Shown piece by piece: positions 19,354-28,555 of a stretch of DNA of 64,000 bases. The number at the start of each line of letters is the position of its first letter. Position 1 is the first letter of the stretch. The position numbers were made by a program, and so were the translations under genes. This DNA comes from Sphingobium subterraneum (lineage in GTDB: Bacteria > Pseudomonadota > Alphaproteobacteria > Sphingomonadales > Sphingomonadaceae): positions 1-64,000 of the forward strand of contig NZ_JACIJP010000005.1 in assembly GCF_014199435.1 (NCBI RefSeq), given 5' to 3'. Below the pieces are notes generated by a model. The model did no database searches. It was not told the origin of the DNA and was given only the letters and a program-made list of their open reading frames with translations.

Positions 19354-19629
19354 ATGGCTCGTTCCGTCTGGAAGGGTCCTTTTGTGGACCTGCATCTGCT
19401 CAAGAAGGCAGAATCCGCGCAGGATGCCGGTGGCCGTGCTCCGATCAAGACCTGGTCGCGTCGCTCCACTATCCTCCCGCAGTTCGTTGGCCTGACGTTC
19501 AACGTCTATAACGGCCGCAAGCACGTTCCCGTTTCGGTGAACGAGGACATGGTCGGTCACAAGCTGGGCGAGTTCGCGCCGACGCGCTACTTCCCTGGCC
19601 ACGCTGCCGACAAGAAGGGTAAGCGCTAA
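19354..19629 (+). CDS. rpsS: 30S ribosomal protein S19
   Basis: 91-aa S19 of the 30S head. [20 protein letters not shown] and [19 protein letters not shown] are diagnostic, and [20 protein letters not shown] ends the fold. Its TAA overlaps the rplV ATG (TAATG), giving translational coupling. Confidence 0.97.
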   Translation: MARSVWKGPFVDLHLLKKAESAQDAGGRAPIKTWSRRSTILPQFVGLTFNVYNGRKHVPVSVNEDMVGHKLGEFAPTRYFPGHAADKKGKR

Positions 19630-20015
19630 TGGGTAAGGCAAAAGCTCCCCGTCGCGTAGGCGACAATGAGGCGCTGGCTGTCGGCACCTCGATCCGCGGT
19701 TCGGCGCAGAAGCTGAACCTCGTCGCGGCACTGATCCGCGGCCGCAAGGTTGAGGACGCGTTGAACGTGCTGGCCTTCTCTAAGAAGGGCATGGCGGTCG
19801 ACGTGCGCAAGGTTCTGGCATCGGCCATCGCCAATGCAGAAAACAATCACAATCTGGATGTCGACTCGCTGGTCGTCGCGGAAGCGTCGGTCGGCAAGGG
19901 TCTGGTCATGAAGCGCTTCCACACCCGTGGTCGCGGTAAGTCGACCCGCATCCTGAAGCCGTTCAGCCGGGTGCGTATCATCGTGCGCGAGCAGGCAGAA
20001 GAGGCGGAGGCGTAA
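19629..20015 (+). CDS. rplV: 50S ribosomal protein L22
   Basis: 128-aa L22; its beta-hairpin reaches the exit tunnel. [40 protein letters not shown] and [20 protein letters not shown] mark the family. Coupled to rpsS, three bases before rpsC. Confidence 0.97.
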   Translation: MGKAKAPRRVGDNEALAVGTSIRGSAQKLNLVAALIRGRKVEDALNVLAFSKKGMAVDVRKVLASAIANAENNHNLDVDSLVVAEASVGKGLVMKRFHTRGRGKSTRILKPFSRVRIIVREQAEEAEA

Positions 20016-20018
20016 GTC

Positions 20019-20714
20019 ATGGGTCACAAGAGCAATCCGATCGGTCTGCGTCTTCAGATCAACCGCACATGGGACAGCCGCTGGTTCGCTGAAGGCAGCG
20101 ACTATGGCCGTCTCCTGCTGGAGGATCTGCGGATCCGCCAGTATGTCATGAAGAACCTGCCGCAGGCCGCGATCTCCAAGGTCGTGATCGAGCGTCCGGC
20201 CAAGCTGTGCCGCGTGTCGATCTACGCCGCCCGTCCTGGTGTCATCATCGGCAAGAAGGGCGCGGACATCGAAAAGCTGCGCCGCAAGCTGGGTGAATTC
20301 ACCTCGTCCGACGTGTCGCTGAACATCGTCGAGATCCGCAAGCCGGAAATCGACAGCCGTCTCGTTGCGCAGGGCGTCGCCGATCAGCTGGAGCGCCGTA
20401 TCGCGTTCCGCCGCGCCATGAAGCGTGCGGTGCAGTCGGCGCTGCGTCTCGGCGCGGAAGGCATCAAGATCACCTGCGGTGGTCGTCTGGGCGGCGCGGA
20501 GATCGCGCGCGTTGAATGGTACCGCGAAGGTCGCGTTCCGCTGCACACGCTGCGCGGCAACGTCGATTATGCGGAAGCCACGGCGCACACTGCGTACGGC
20601 GTTTGCGGCATCAAGGTCTGGATCTTCAAGGGCGAAATCCTTGGGCATGATCCAATGGCCACGGACCGGCTGATGCTGGAGGCACAGACCTCCGGCGTTC
20701 GCCCGGCCCGCTGA
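20019..20714 (+). CDS. rpsC: 30S ribosomal protein S3
   Basis: 231-aa S3 with the KH domain at the mRNA entry site. [20 protein letters not shown], the KH loop [20 protein letters not shown] and the C-terminal [20 protein letters not shown] are present. Length is normal. Confidence 0.98.
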   Translation: MGHKSNPIGLRLQINRTWDSRWFAEGSDYGRLLLEDLRIRQYVMKNLPQAAISKVVIERPAKLCRVSIYAARPGVIIGKKGADIEKLRRKLGEFTSSDVSLNIVEIRKPEIDSRLVAQGVADQLERRIAFRRAMKRAVQSALRLGAEGIKITCGGRLGGAEIARVEWYREGRVPLHTLRGNVDYAEATAHTAYGVCGIKVWIFKGEILGHDPMATDRLMLEAQTSGVRPAR

Positions 20715-20741
20715 GCGATTTGAAAAGGTAGGTAGAGCGTC

Positions 20742-21173
20742 ATGCTGCAACCGAAGAAAATGAAGTTCCGCAAGACCTTCAAGGGGCGGATCAAGGGTGA
20801 TGCCAAGGGCGGCACCGATCTGAACTTTGGCGCCTATGGCCTTAAGGCCCTGGAGCCCGAGCGGATCACCGCGCGGCAGATCGAAGCGGCTCGCCGCGCG
20901 ATCACCCGCCACATCCGCCGTCAGGGCCGTTTGTGGATCCGCGTGTTCCCCGACGTTCCGGTGTCGAAGAAGCCCGCCGAAGTCCGCCAGGGCAAGGGCA
21001 AGGGCAGCGTCGAATATTGGGCAGCACGGGTGAAGCCCGGCCGCATCCTGTTCGAGCTCGACGGCGTGCCCGGCCCGCTGGCGGCTGAAGCCTTTTCGCG
21101 TGCAGCGATGAAGCTGCCGATCAAGACCAAGGTCGTTGCCCGTCTGGGTGACACCTCGCATCTGGGAGCGTGA
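20742..21173 (+). CDS. rplP: 50S ribosomal protein L16
   Basis: 143-aa L16, contacting A-site tRNA. It starts [20 protein letters not shown] and holds [20 protein letters not shown] and [20 protein letters not shown], the loop whose arginine is hydroxylated by YcfD in E. coli. It is the expected length. Confidence 0.97.
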   Translation: MLQPKKMKFRKTFKGRIKGDAKGGTDLNFGAYGLKALEPERITARQIEAARRAITRHIRRQGRLWIRVFPDVPVSKKPAEVRQGKGKGSVEYWAARVKPGRILFELDGVPGPLAAEAFSRAAMKLPIKTKVVARLGDTSHLGA

Positions 21174-21178
21174 TCGCC

Positions 21179-21382
21179 ATGGCTGACATCGCTGATCTCA
21201 AGACCAAGTCCGACGACGAGCTGAGCACCGAGCTGGGCAACCTGAAGCGCGAGCAGTTCAACCTGCGCTTTCAGGCCGCGACCAACCAGCTGGAAAAGCC
21301 GAGCCGGGTGCGGGAAGTGCGCCGTTCCATCGCGCAGATCAAGACATTGCAGACCGAGCGCGCACGCTCGGCCGCGAAGTAA
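21179..21382 (+). CDS. rpmC: 50S ribosomal protein L29
   Basis: 67-aa L29, a two-helix protein at the tunnel exit. [20 protein letters not shown] and [20 protein letters not shown] are typical. I use ATG 21179, ten bases after GGGAG; a GTG at 21170 overlaps rplP but sits too close to that Shine-Dalgarno. Confidence 0.95.
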   Translation: MADIADLKTKSDDELSTELGNLKREQFNLRFQAATNQLEKPSRVREVRRSIAQIKTLQTERARSAAK

Positions 21383-21396
21383 GAAGGGAAGACACG

Positions 21397-21660
21397 ATGC
21401 CCAAGCGCGTGCTTACGGGAACGGTCGTTTCCGACAAAGGCGACAAGACGGTCGTGGTCCGCGTGGAGCGTAAGGTGAAGCACCCGCTCTACGGCAAGAT
21501 CATCCGTCGGTCGAAGAAGTACCACGCCCATGACGAGGCGAATGCCTACCATGAAGGCGAAACCGTTCGCATCGAGGAGACCGCACCGATCTCCAAGCTG
21601 AAGACCTGGAAGGTCATCGAGCGGGTGGACACCCACAAGTCGCCCGAAACGGCGGCCTGA
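21397..21660 (+). CDS. rpsQ: 30S ribosomal protein S17
   Basis: 87-aa S17, an OB-fold primary 16S rRNA binder. [40 protein letters not shown] and [20 protein letters not shown] are the family blocks. A 64-base gap with a small CCGGCA/TGCCGG hairpin precedes rplN. Confidence 0.97.
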   Translation: MPKRVLTGTVVSDKGDKTVVVRVERKVKHPLYGKIIRRSKKYHAHDEANAYHEGETVRIEETAPISKLKTWKVIERVDTHKSPETAA

Positions 21661-21724
21661 TCGGCTAAAGACATTCGGAACTCCCGGCACATGCCGGAAA
21701 GCCAGTTGAGAAGGAACCGGATCC

Positions 21725-22093
21725 ATGATCCAGATGCAGTCAAATCTTGAGGTGGCCGACAACAGCGGCGCCAAGCGCGTTCAGTGCATCAAGGTGCTCG
21801 GCGGCTCCAAGCGTCGTGTGGCTGGCGTGGGCGACATCATCGTCGTCTCCGTCAAGGAAGCCACTCCGCGCGGCCGAGTGAAGAAGGGTGACGTGCATCG
21901 TGCCGTCATCGTCCGCACCCGCAAGGAAGTGCGCCGCGCCGATGGCTCGGTCATTCGCTTCGACGGCAACGCCGCGGTGCTGGTCAACAAGAACGAGGAG
22001 CCGATCGGCACCCGTATCTTTGGCCCAGTGGTCCGCGAACTGCGTGCCAAGAAGCACATGAAGATCATCAGCCTTGCGCCGGAGGTGCTGTAA
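21725..22093 (+). CDS. rplN: 50S ribosomal protein L14
   Basis: 122-aa L14 at the subunit interface. [40 protein letters not shown] and [20 protein letters not shown] are characteristic. Its TAA overlaps the rplX ATG. Confidence 0.98.
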   Translation: MIQMQSNLEVADNSGAKRVQCIKVLGGSKRRVAGVGDIIVVSVKEATPRGRVKKGDVHRAVIVRTRKEVRRADGSVIRFDGNAAVLVNKNEEPIGTRIFGPVVRELRAKKHMKIISLAPEVL

Positions 22094-22410
22094 TGAGCGC
22101 TGCACGTATCAAGAAGGGTGACACGGTCGTCGTGCTCGCCGGCAAGGACAAGGGCCGCACCGGTTCTGTCGTCCAGGTCTTCCCGAAGGAAGACAAGGTG
22201 CTGGTCGAAGGCATCAACGTTCATGCGCGTCACCGCAAGCCCGATCAGGCGAACCCACAGGGTGGCATCGATCGCAAGCCTGCGCCGCTGCACATCTCCA
22301 ACGTCGCGTTCGCGGGCAAGGATGGCAAGGCCACCCGCGTCCGTTTCGAAGAGCGCGACGGCAAGAAGGTCCGCGTGGCCGTAAAGTCCGGGGAGGCTAT
22401 CGATGGCTGA
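22093..22410 (+). CDS. rplX: 50S ribosomal protein L24
   Basis: 105-aa L24, an assembly initiator with a KOW motif ([18 protein letters not shown]) followed by [18 protein letters not shown]. It overlaps rplN (TAATG) and rplE (eight bases), so translation of the three is coupled. Confidence 0.97.
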   Translation: MSAARIKKGDTVVVLAGKDKGRTGSVVQVFPKEDKVLVEGINVHARHRKPDQANPQGGIDRKPAPLHISNVAFAGKDGKATRVRFEERDGKKVRVAVKSGEAIDG

Positions 22411-22978
22411 CAAATATATCCCGCGCATGCGGTCGCTCTATGACGAGACGATCACCAAGGCGATGACCGAGAAGTTCGGCTACACCAACCTCATGCAGGT
22501 TCCGCGTATCGAAAAGATCGTGCTGAACATGGGTGTGGGCGAAGCGACGCAGGACAAGAAGAAGGTCACTGCGGCGGCCGAAGAAATGGAACTGATCGCG
22601 GGCCAGAAGCCCGTTATCACGAAAGCCAAGAAGTCGATCGCCCAGTTCAAGCTGCGCGAAGGCATGCCGATCGGTGTGAAGGTCACTCTGCGCCGCGAAC
22701 GCATGTACGAATTTCTGGACCGCATGGTGACGATCGCCATGCCCCGCATCCGCGATTTCCGTGGGCTGAATCCGAAGTCCTTCGATGGCCGTGGCAACTA
22801 TGCCTTTGGCATCAAGGAACAGATCATCTTTCCGGAAATCAACTATGACCGCATCGAAAAGGTGCGCGGCATGGACATTATCGTAACCACCACCGCGAAC
22901 ACGGACGAAGAGGCCCGCGAATTGCTGCGCCTGTTCGGTTTCCCGTTCCCGGCCGAGGAGCAGAAGCAGGCCGCGTAA
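22403..22978 (+). CDS. rplE: 50S ribosomal protein L5
   Basis: 191-aa L5, which binds 5S rRNA and touches P-site t[43 protein letters not shown] and [20 protein letters not shown] are present. Length is slightly above E. coli L5, as in other alphaproteobacteria. Confidence 0.97.
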   Translation: MADKYIPRMRSLYDETITKAMTEKFGYTNLMQVPRIEKIVLNMGVGEATQDKKKVTAAAEEMELIAGQKPVITKAKKSIAQFKLREGMPIGVKVTLRRERMYEFLDRMVTIAMPRIRDFRGLNPKSFDGRGNYAFGIKEQIIFPEINYDRIEKVRGMDIIVTTTANTDEEARELLRLFGFPFPAEEQKQAA

Positions 22979-23023
22979 GCGCCCCTGCTTTCCCCGTTTA
23001 GGAAAAGGAAGAGAACTTAAGTC

Positions 23024-23329
23024 ATGGCGAAACTGAGTTCCATCAACAAGAATGAGCGTCGCAAGAAGCTGGTGAAGAAGTATTCCAGCAAATATGCGAA
23101 GCTGAAAGCGATTGCGGCGGATAGCTCGCTCGATGATGGCGAGCGTCTGATCGCCCGCCTCAAGATGGCGGAGATCCCCCGTAACGGTAACCCGACCCGC
23201 ATCCGTAACCGGTGCGAGCTGACCGGGCGTCCGCGCGCGTATTATCGCAAGTTCCGGCTGTGCCGCATTCAGCTGCGTGATCTCGCCAACAAGGGCTTGA
23301 TCCCCGGCGTCACCAAGTCGAGCTGGTAA
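23024..23329 (+). CDS. rpsN: 30S ribosomal protein S14 (zinc-free form)
   Basis: 101-aa long-form S14. [20 protein letters not shown] opens it and [20 protein letters not shown] ends the rRNA-binding part. The CxxC pairs of the short zinc form are absent, so this is the C-minus type usual in Proteobacteria. Confidence 0.97.
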   Translation: MAKLSSINKNERRKKLVKKYSSKYAKLKAIAADSSLDDGERLIARLKMAEIPRNGNPTRIRNRCELTGRPRAYYRKFRLCRIQLRDLANKGLIPGVTKSSW

Positions 23330-23338
23330 GGATAGATT

Positions 23339-23734
23339 ATGGCATTGACCGATCCGCTGGGTGATATGCTCACCCGTATCCGCAACGGCCAGCAGGCACG
23401 CAAGGACAGCGTGGTTTCCCCCGCGTCCAAGCTGCGCGCCCGCGTACTCGACGTGCTTCAGCGCGAAGGCTACATCCGTGGCTACAGCGAAGAGACGCTG
23501 GGCAAGCACCCCGGCCTGCGCATTGAACTCAAATATTTCGAAGGGCAGCCCGCCATTAAGCATGTGGCGCGCGTGTCCAAGCCCGGCCGCCGCGTCTACT
23601 CCGGTTCCAAGGAACTGCCGGTAGTGCGCAATGGCTTGGGCATCACCATCGTATCGACGCCCCGTGGCGTTCTGTCCGACGCGGAAGCGCGCGACCAGAA
23701 TGTCGGTGGCGAAGTGCTGGCGGAGGTATTCTGA
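23339..23734 (+). CDS. rpsH: 30S ribosomal protein S8
   Basis: 131-aa S8, central-domain assembly protein and, in E. coli, the translational repressor of the spc operon. [20 protein letters not shown] and the C-terminal [20 protein letters not shown] are diagnostic. It lies two bases before rplF. Confidence 0.97.
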   Translation: MALTDPLGDMLTRIRNGQQARKDSVVSPASKLRARVLDVLQREGYIRGYSEETLGKHPGLRIELKYFEGQPAIKHVARVSKPGRRVYSGSKELPVVRNGLGITIVSTPRGVLSDAEARDQNVGGEVLAEVF

Positions 23735-23736
23735 CC

Positions 23737-24270
23737 ATGTCACGTATTGGCAAGAAACCTGTGGCGATCCCTTCGGGCGTCACCGCAACCATCGAAGGCG
23801 GTCAGCTTTCGGTCAAGGGTCCCAAGGGCTCGCTGGCGATGTCGCTGGTCGATGACATCAGCTACACGCTCGATGACGGCGCGATCCTTGTGAAGCCCGC
23901 CAATGAGAGCAAGCAGGCGCGCGCCTTCTGGGGCATGCAGCGGACGCTGGTGCAGAACCTCGTCACCGGCGTGAGCGAAGGCTTCACCAAGGTGCTGGAA
24001 ATCACCGGTGTGGGCTATCGTGCGAACTCGCAGGGCAAGAACCTGAAGCTGCAGCTTGGCTACAGCCATGATGTCGACTTCGCGGTGCCGGAGGGGATCG
24101 AGATCAAGACCCCCGACAACACCACGATCGAGATCAGCGGCACGGACAAGCAGAAGGTTGGCCAGGTCGCCGCCGAAATCCGCCGCTGGCGCAAGCCGGA
24201 GCCCTACAAGGGCAAGGGTATCAAATATCGCGGGGAATTCATCTTCCGCAAAGAAGGCAAGAAGAAGTAA
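23737..24270 (+). CDS. rplF: 50S ribosomal protein L6
   Basis: 177-aa L6 with its two repeated domains. [20 protein letters not shown] begins it, [20 protein letters not shown] lies at the domain junction and [20 protein letters not shown] is the conserved C-terminal block. Confidence 0.98.
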   Translation: MSRIGKKPVAIPSGVTATIEGGQLSVKGPKGSLAMSLVDDISYTLDDGAILVKPANESKQARAFWGMQRTLVQNLVTGVSEGFTKVLEITGVGYRANSQGKNLKLQLGYSHDVDFAVPEGIEIKTPDNTTIEISGTDKQKVGQVAAEIRRWRKPEPYKGKGIKYRGEFIFRKEGKKK

Positions 24271-24273
24271 GCC

Positions 24274-24633
24274 ATGGCGAAACTCTCTCTCTTCGAGCGG
24301 CGTCGTCGCCGCGTTCGCACCGCCCTCAAGGCACGCAGCGGGCAGAACCCCCGTCCGCGTCTCTCGATCCACCGGTCGGGCCGACACATCTATGCCCAGG
24401 TCATCGACGATTCGAACGGTCACACCGTGGCCGCCGCGTCGACGCTGGACAAGGACGTGCGCGGCAAGGCGGGCGCCACTTCGGAGGCTGCTGCCGACGT
24501 CGGCAAGCGTGTGGCGGCTCTCGCCACCAAGGCGGGCGTGACCCAGGTCGTGTTCGACCGTGGCGGTTTCCTTTTCCATGGCCGCGTGAAGGCGCTGGCC
24601 GATGCTGCCCGTGAAGGCGGACTGGAGTTCTGA
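24274..24633 (+). CDS. rplR: 50S ribosomal protein L18
   Basis: 119-aa L18, a 5S rRNA-binding protein. [20 protein letters not shown] and [20 protein letters not shown] begin it; [20 protein letters not shown] ends it. Its TGA overlaps the rpsE ATG. Confidence 0.97.
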   Translation: MAKLSLFERRRRRVRTALKARSGQNPRPRLSIHRSGRHIYAQVIDDSNGHTVAAASTLDKDVRGKAGATSEAAADVGKRVAALATKAGVTQVVFDRGGFLFHGRVKALADAAREGGLEF

Positions 24634-25367
24634 TGATGGCTGATGAAAACGACATTCAGGCCCAGGCCGGTGCTCCGGCAGCGGTAGAAGCTGAAGCACC
24701 CGCAACCGAAGGTCGTGGTCCCCGTCGGGGCCGTGGCGGCGGTGCGGGCGGCGGTGACCGTAACCGTGGTGAACGGGGCGGCCGTGGCCGTCGCGATGAT
24801 CGCCGTGGCGGCAACCGCGACGAGGATCAGGGCGAAGAGCTGATCGAAAAGCTCGTTCACATCAACCGCGTCAGCAAGACGGTGAAGGGCGGCAAGCGCT
24901 TCGGCTTCGCGGCGCTGGTCGTGGTGGGCGATGGCAAGGGCCGGGTCGGCTTTGGCCATGGCAAGGCACGCGAAGTGCCCGAGGCGATCAGCAAGGCGAC
25001 TGCGGCGGCCAAAAAGAAGATGGTCCGCGTTCCGCTGAAGGAAGGCCGCACGCTGCACCATGATGGCCGTGGCCATTTCGGTGCGGGCAATGTGACGCTG
25101 CGTTCGGCTCCGGCCGGTACGGGCATCATCGCCGGCGGTCCGATGCGTGCCGTGTTCGAGAGCCTGGGTGTGGCGGACGTCGTCACGAAATCGGTCGGCA
25201 CGTCGAACCCGTACAACATGATCCGGGCGACCTTCGAAGCTCTGACCGAACAGACCAGCCCCAAGTCGGTGGCGCAGCGTCGCGGCAAGAAGATTGCCGA
25301 CCTGCTGCGTCGTGGCGGTGCCACGGCCGAAGTGGCGCAGGCCGACGCCGAAGCGATTGCGGAGTAA
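24633..25367 (+). CDS. rpsE: 30S ribosomal protein S5 with Arg/Gly-rich N-terminal extension
   Basis: 244 aa, about 75 longer than E. coli S5 (167). The conserved S5 fold starts near residue 68 ([20 protein letters not shown]) and includes [20 protein letters not shown] and [13 protein letters not shown]-like sequence. The first ~65 residues are low complexity: acidic/Ala-rich, then a dense Arg/Gly tract ([19 protein letters not shown] and [14 protein letters not shown]). Extensions here occur in related alphaproteobacteria, and this one could bind RNA. Two consecutive ATG codons compete as start; the first overlaps the rplR stop. Confidence 0.96.
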   Translation: MMADENDIQAQAGAPAAVEAEAPATEGRGPRRGRGGGAGGGDRNRGERGGRGRRDDRRGGNRDEDQGEELIEKLVHINRVSKTVKGGKRFGFAALVVVGDGKGRVGFGHGKAREVPEAISKATAAAKKKMVRVPLKEGRTLHHDGRGHFGAGNVTLRSAPAGTGIIAGGPMRAVFESLGVADVVTKSVGTSNPYNMIRATFEALTEQTSPKSVAQRRGKKIADLLRRGGATAEVAQADAEAIAE

Positions 25368-25372
25368 GCGAT

Positions 25373-25549
25373 ATGGCAACAATCAAGATCAAGCAGATCG
25401 GTTCGCCGATCCGCCGCCCAGCCTCCCAGCGCCAGATGCTGATCGGTCTGGGTCTTAACAAGATGCACCGCGTGGTGGAATTGCAGGACACGCCGGAAGT
25501 GCGTGGCGCCATTCACAAGCTGCCGCATCTGGTGCAGGTGATTGACTGA
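25373..25549 (+). CDS. rpmD: 50S ribosomal protein L30
   Basis: 58-aa L30, translated directly from the sequence. It starts [20 protein letters not shown], continues with [20 protein letters not shown] and ends with LPHLVQVID. It is between rpsE and rplO as expected. It is followed by a REP-like hairpin pair before rplO. Confidence 0.96.
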   Translation: MATIKIKQIGSPIRRPASQRQMLIGLGLNKMHRVVELQDTPEVRGAIHKLPHLVQVID

Positions 25550-25562
25550 ACGATAAACGTCG

Positions 25563-25635
25563 TCCCAGCGCTGGCTGGGATTTCGTGCCCCGCGCGTCAA
25601 ACCATGGGGCATACGGTCCCGGCCTTCGCCGGGAC
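25563..25635. repeat. REP-like hairpin pair between rpmD and rplO
   Basis: Two perfect short hairpins lie in the 148-base gap: TCCCAGC-GCTG-GCTGGGA at 25563-25580 and GTCCCGGC-CTTC-GCCGGGAC at 25616-25635. The pair has the same plan as the element at 32764-32828 (CCCAGC / GCTGGG followed by a TCGTG-type motif), so both look like copies of a dispersed sphingomonad-type repetitive extragenic palindrome. Confidence 0.6.
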
Positions 25636-25697
25636 ATCGACCTGACTGCCCGATGCATTCAGGTCTCGCGCGAACAAAGCGAAAGCGAGTGCACACT

Positions 25698-26246
25698 ATG
25701 AAACTGAACGAAATCAAGGATAATGATGGCGCCCGCAAGGGCCGTATGCGCGTCGGACGCGGCATCGGCTCGGGCAAGGGCAAGACCGCCGGTCGCGGCC
25801 AGAAGGGTGCCAAGGCGCGCTCGGGCGTTGCGATCAACGGATTCGAGGGCGGCCAGATGCCGCTCCACATGCGTCTGCCGAAGCGCGGCTTCAACAATAT
25901 CTTCGCCAAGGATTACGCAATCGTCAATCTCGGCATGATCCAGAAGGCTATTGACGCTGGCAAGCTCGACAAGAGCGCCACGCTTGATCAGGCGGCGCTT
26001 GCGGCTGCCGGTCTGGTCCGTGGCGGCAAGGACGGCGTCCGTCTGCTCGGCAAGGGCGAGCTGAGCGCGAAGCTGAGCTTCTCCGTCGCCGGTGCGTCGA
26101 AGGGCGCCATCGAAGCCGTCGAAAAGGCAGGCGGCAAGGTTGACGTCCTGGTTGTCGTACCCGCCGCGGAAAAGGCCAAGGCGAAGAAGGGTGTCGCGCG
26201 CGCGGCCCGGATCGCCGATAAGGCGGCGAAGTCCGCCAAGGCCTGA
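25698..26246 (+). CDS. rplO: 50S ribosomal protein L15
   Basis: 182-aa L15. [40 protein letters not shown] and [20 protein letters not shown] are the signature blocks. The C-terminus has a Lys/Ala-rich tail longer than in E. coli. An upstream in-frame ATG (25653) is rejected because it lies in the repeat region. A terminator follows. Confidence 0.97.
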   Translation: MKLNEIKDNDGARKGRMRVGRGIGSGKGKTAGRGQKGAKARSGVAINGFEGGQMPLHMRLPKRGFNNIFAKDYAIVNLGMIQKAIDAGKLDKSATLDQAALAAAGLVRGGKDGVRLLGKGELSAKLSFSVAGASKGAIEAVEKAGGKVDVLVVVPAAEKAKAKKGVARAARIADKAAKSAKA

Positions 26247-26267
26247 TGCATCGCATCTGACAGTTTG

Positions 26268-26312
26268 AAAACCCCGCGGACCCGTTCAGGGTGGCGGGGT
26301 TTTCGCATTTTT
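26268..26312 (+). terminator. Intrinsic terminator between rplO and secY
   Basis: AAAACCCCGC (26268-26277) pairs exactly with GCGGGGTTTT (26294-26303), followed by CGCATTTTT. The ten-base stem with a T tract splits the spc cluster between L15 and SecY, a pair that is usually tightly linked. Confidence 0.75.
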
Positions 26313-26462
26313 ACCGTTGCACGACGAGCGCGCTGCCCCACATGGGGATGAGCGTACGGGGCCGGGCCGCTCATTTGGGGTTGGACGGCGGCGATCTGCA
26401 CGGTAAGGGAATTTTGCGGTCCGTCCTCTGGCGTGAGCGCAGCGATCGAGGATATCTACAGC

Positions 26463-27827
26463 ATGGCATCGAGAGCCGATCAGCTCGCATCGAATCTGAG
26501 CCTCGCCAAGTTCGGCCAGGCCACCGAACTCAAGAAGCGCATGTGGTTCACCTTTGGTGTGCTCATCGTGTTCCGCTTTCTGAGTTTCGTGCCGCTACCG
26601 GGCGTGGATCCCACTGTCCTCGCGCAGCTGTACAAGCAGACCCAGGGCGGCGTGCTCGATATCTTCAACACCTTCTCCGGTGGTTCGCTCCAGCGCATGA
26701 GCCTCATTGCGCTGGGCGTCATGCCCTATATCACCGCGTCGATCGTGGTGCAGCTTGCTGCCTCGCTGTCGCCGACGCTTGCCGCCATCAAGAAGGAAGG
26801 CGAGAGCGGGCGCAAGAAGCTCAACCAGTACACCCGCTATGGCACAGTGGGCCTTACGGCGGTGCAGGGCTATTTCATTGCCGTGGGCCTCGAAACCTTC
26901 GGGGCGAGCGCGGGGATGCAGGCGGTGGTCGAACCGGGCATGCTGTTCCGTTTGGTCGCGGTCATCTCGCTGATCGGCGGTACCATGTTCCTGATGTGGC
27001 TGGGTGAGCAGATCACGTCGCGCGGGATCGGCAACGGCACGTCGCTCATCATCATGGCGGGCATTGTCGCCCAGTTGCCGGTGACGCTGTCGAACCTGTT
27101 CGAATCGGGCCGGGAAGGCTCGATCTCCGGGCTGCTGATCGTGACCGTGGTAGTGGTCGGCTTTGGCCTGATCGCCTTCATCTGCTTCATGGAGCGCGCA
27201 CAGCGCCGGGTGCTGATCCAGTATCCCAAGCGCCAGACCCGTCAGGGCCTGATGCAGGCGGATCGCAGTCATCTCCCGCTTAAGGTCAATACGGCGGGTG
27301 TCATCCCACCGATCTTCGCTTCCTCGCTGCTGCTTATGCCGCTCACCGTTTCGAAGTTCGCGGGCGATCAGGTTGCGGGTGAAAGCCGCTGGGGCGATTT
27401 CGTGTTGGAACTCAACCAGTGGCTGAGCCACGGCAGCCCCGTATATATGGCGCTCTATGGCTTCGGCATTGTATTCTTCTGCTTCTTCTACACCGCGTTG
27501 GTGTTCAACCCGGAAGAAACGGCCGAGAACCTGAAGCGCAATGGCGGCTTCATTCCGGGCATCCGTCCCGGCAAGAACACCGAGAACTATCTGGATTATG
27601 TGCTTACCCGGATCACGGTCATCGGCGCGGCCTATCTGGCGCTGATCTGCCTTATCCCGGAATTCCTGATCGCGCGGGCAGGAATCCCCTTCTATCTGGG
27701 CGGCACGAGTCTGCTGATCGTCGTCAACGTCACGGTCGATACCGTGACGCAGATCCAGAGCCACTTGCTCGCCCATCAATATGGCGATCTTATCAAGAAG
27801 GCAAAACTCAAGGGCCGCATGCGCTGA
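26463..27827 (+). CDS. secY: Protein translocase subunit SecY
   Basis: 454-aa core channel of the Sec translocon, with ten predicted membrane spans. The plug and N-terminal region VPLPGVDPTVLAQLYKQTQ, the second span block MPYITASIVVQLAASLSPTL and the C-terminal cytoplasmic loop NGGFIPGIRPGKNTENYLDY are typical. The start ATG (26463) has GAGGA ten bases upstream; an earlier GTG (26433) is less convincing. An upstream terminator means that a separate promoter in 26313-26462 is likely. Confidence 0.97.
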   Translation: MASRADQLASNLSLAKFGQATELKKRMWFTFGVLIVFRFLSFVPLPGVDPTVLAQLYKQTQGGVLDIFNTFSGGSLQRMSLIALGVMPYITASIVVQLAASLSPTLAAIKKEGESGRKKLNQYTRYGTVGLTAVQGYFIAVGLETFGASAGMQAVVEPGMLFRLVAVISLIGGTMFLMWLGEQITSRGIGNGTSLIIMAGIVAQLPVTLSNLFESGREGSISGLLIVTVVVVGFGLIAFICFMERAQRRVLIQYPKRQTRQGLMQADRSHLPLKVNTAGVIPPIFASSLLLMPLTVSKFAGDQVAGESRWGDFVLELNQWLSHGSPVYMALYGFGIVFFCFFYTALVFNPEETAENLKRNGGFIPGIRPGKNTENYLDYVLTRITVIGAAYLALICLIPEFLIARAGIPFYLGGTSLLIVVNVTVDTVTQIQSHLLAHQYGDLIKKAKLKGRMR

Positions 27828-27864
27828 CTCGCTGCACCCGAGCGCGCTTTATCAGGGGACGGAT

Positions 27865-28509
27865 ATGAACATCATCTTGTTGGGACCGCCGGGTGCGGGC
27901 AAGGGCACGCAGGCTACGCGGCTCGTGGATAGCCGGGGTATGGTGCAGCTGTCGACCGGAGACATGCTGCGTGCCGCCGTGAAGGAAGGCACGCCCACCG
28001 GTCTGAAGGCCAAGGCGGTTATGGAGGCGGGTGCCCTGGTCTCCGACGAGATCGTGTCGGGCATCATCGGCGAGGCACTGGATGCTCTGCCCGCGTCTAC
28101 CGGTGTAATCTTCGATGGCTATCCGCGCACCGAGGCGCAGGCGCATTCGCTCGACAGTCTGTTGAGCGAGCGGGGTCGCACGCTTGACCATGTGATCGAG
28201 CTGGAGGTGAATGAGGACGCGCTCGTCGAACGGATCACCGGGCGTTTCACCTGCGCGAGCTGTGGCGAAGGCTATCACGATGTTTTTAAGCTGCCCAAAG
28301 CGCAGGGGACATGTGACAAGTGTGGCAGCACCGAATTCAAGCGGCGCGCTGACGACAATGAAGAAACCGTGCGCACCCGCATGGCCGAATATCGTGCGAA
28401 AACCGCTCCGGTCCTGCCGATCTACGAAGCGCGGGGCATTGTGTCGCGCGTGGACGGGATGGCAGACATGGATGACGTGACCGTGGCGATCAACGCCATT
28501 CTGGGCTGA
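27865..28509 (+). CDS. adk: Adenylate kinase
   Basis: 214-aa long-form adenylate kinase (ATP + AMP = 2 ADP). P-loop MNIILLGPPGAGKGTQATRL, AMP-site FDGYPRTEAQA and a LID domain with a four-cysteine zinc site (CASCGEGYHD and CDKCGS) are present. A zinc LID is more usual in Gram-positives but frequent in sphingomonads. It follows secY by 37 bases. The upstream in-frame ATG at 27781 overlaps secY and is rejected. Confidence 0.97.
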   Translation: MNIILLGPPGAGKGTQATRLVDSRGMVQLSTGDMLRAAVKEGTPTGLKAKAVMEAGALVSDEIVSGIIGEALDALPASTGVIFDGYPRTEAQAHSLDSLLSERGRTLDHVIELEVNEDALVERITGRFTCASCGEGYHDVFKLPKAQGTCDKCGSTEFKRRADDNEETVRTRMAEYRAKTAPVLPIYEARGIVSRVDGMADMDDVTVAINAILG

Positions 28510-28533
28510 CGGCGAGCCGGTCGTTGTGGATCA

Positions 28534-28554
28534 CCCGGCCATCGTCAGGCCGGG
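28534..28554. terminator. GC-rich hairpin between convergent adk and glycosyltransferase genes
   Basis: CCCGGCC (28534-28540) and GGCCGGG (28548-28554) form a seven-base perfect stem with a seven-base loop, with no T tract. It may end transcription from either side or simply stabilise the 3' ends. Confidence 0.4.
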
Positions 28555-28555
28555 G

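Noticed and set aside
19626-21161. A 511-codon minus-strand frame across rplV-rpsC-rplP
   Set aside because: It is antisense to three intact ribosomal genes and shows shadow-type composition.
22397-23743. A 448-codon minus-strand frame across rplE-rpsN-rpsH
   Set aside because: Shadow of well-supported ribosomal genes on the plus strand.
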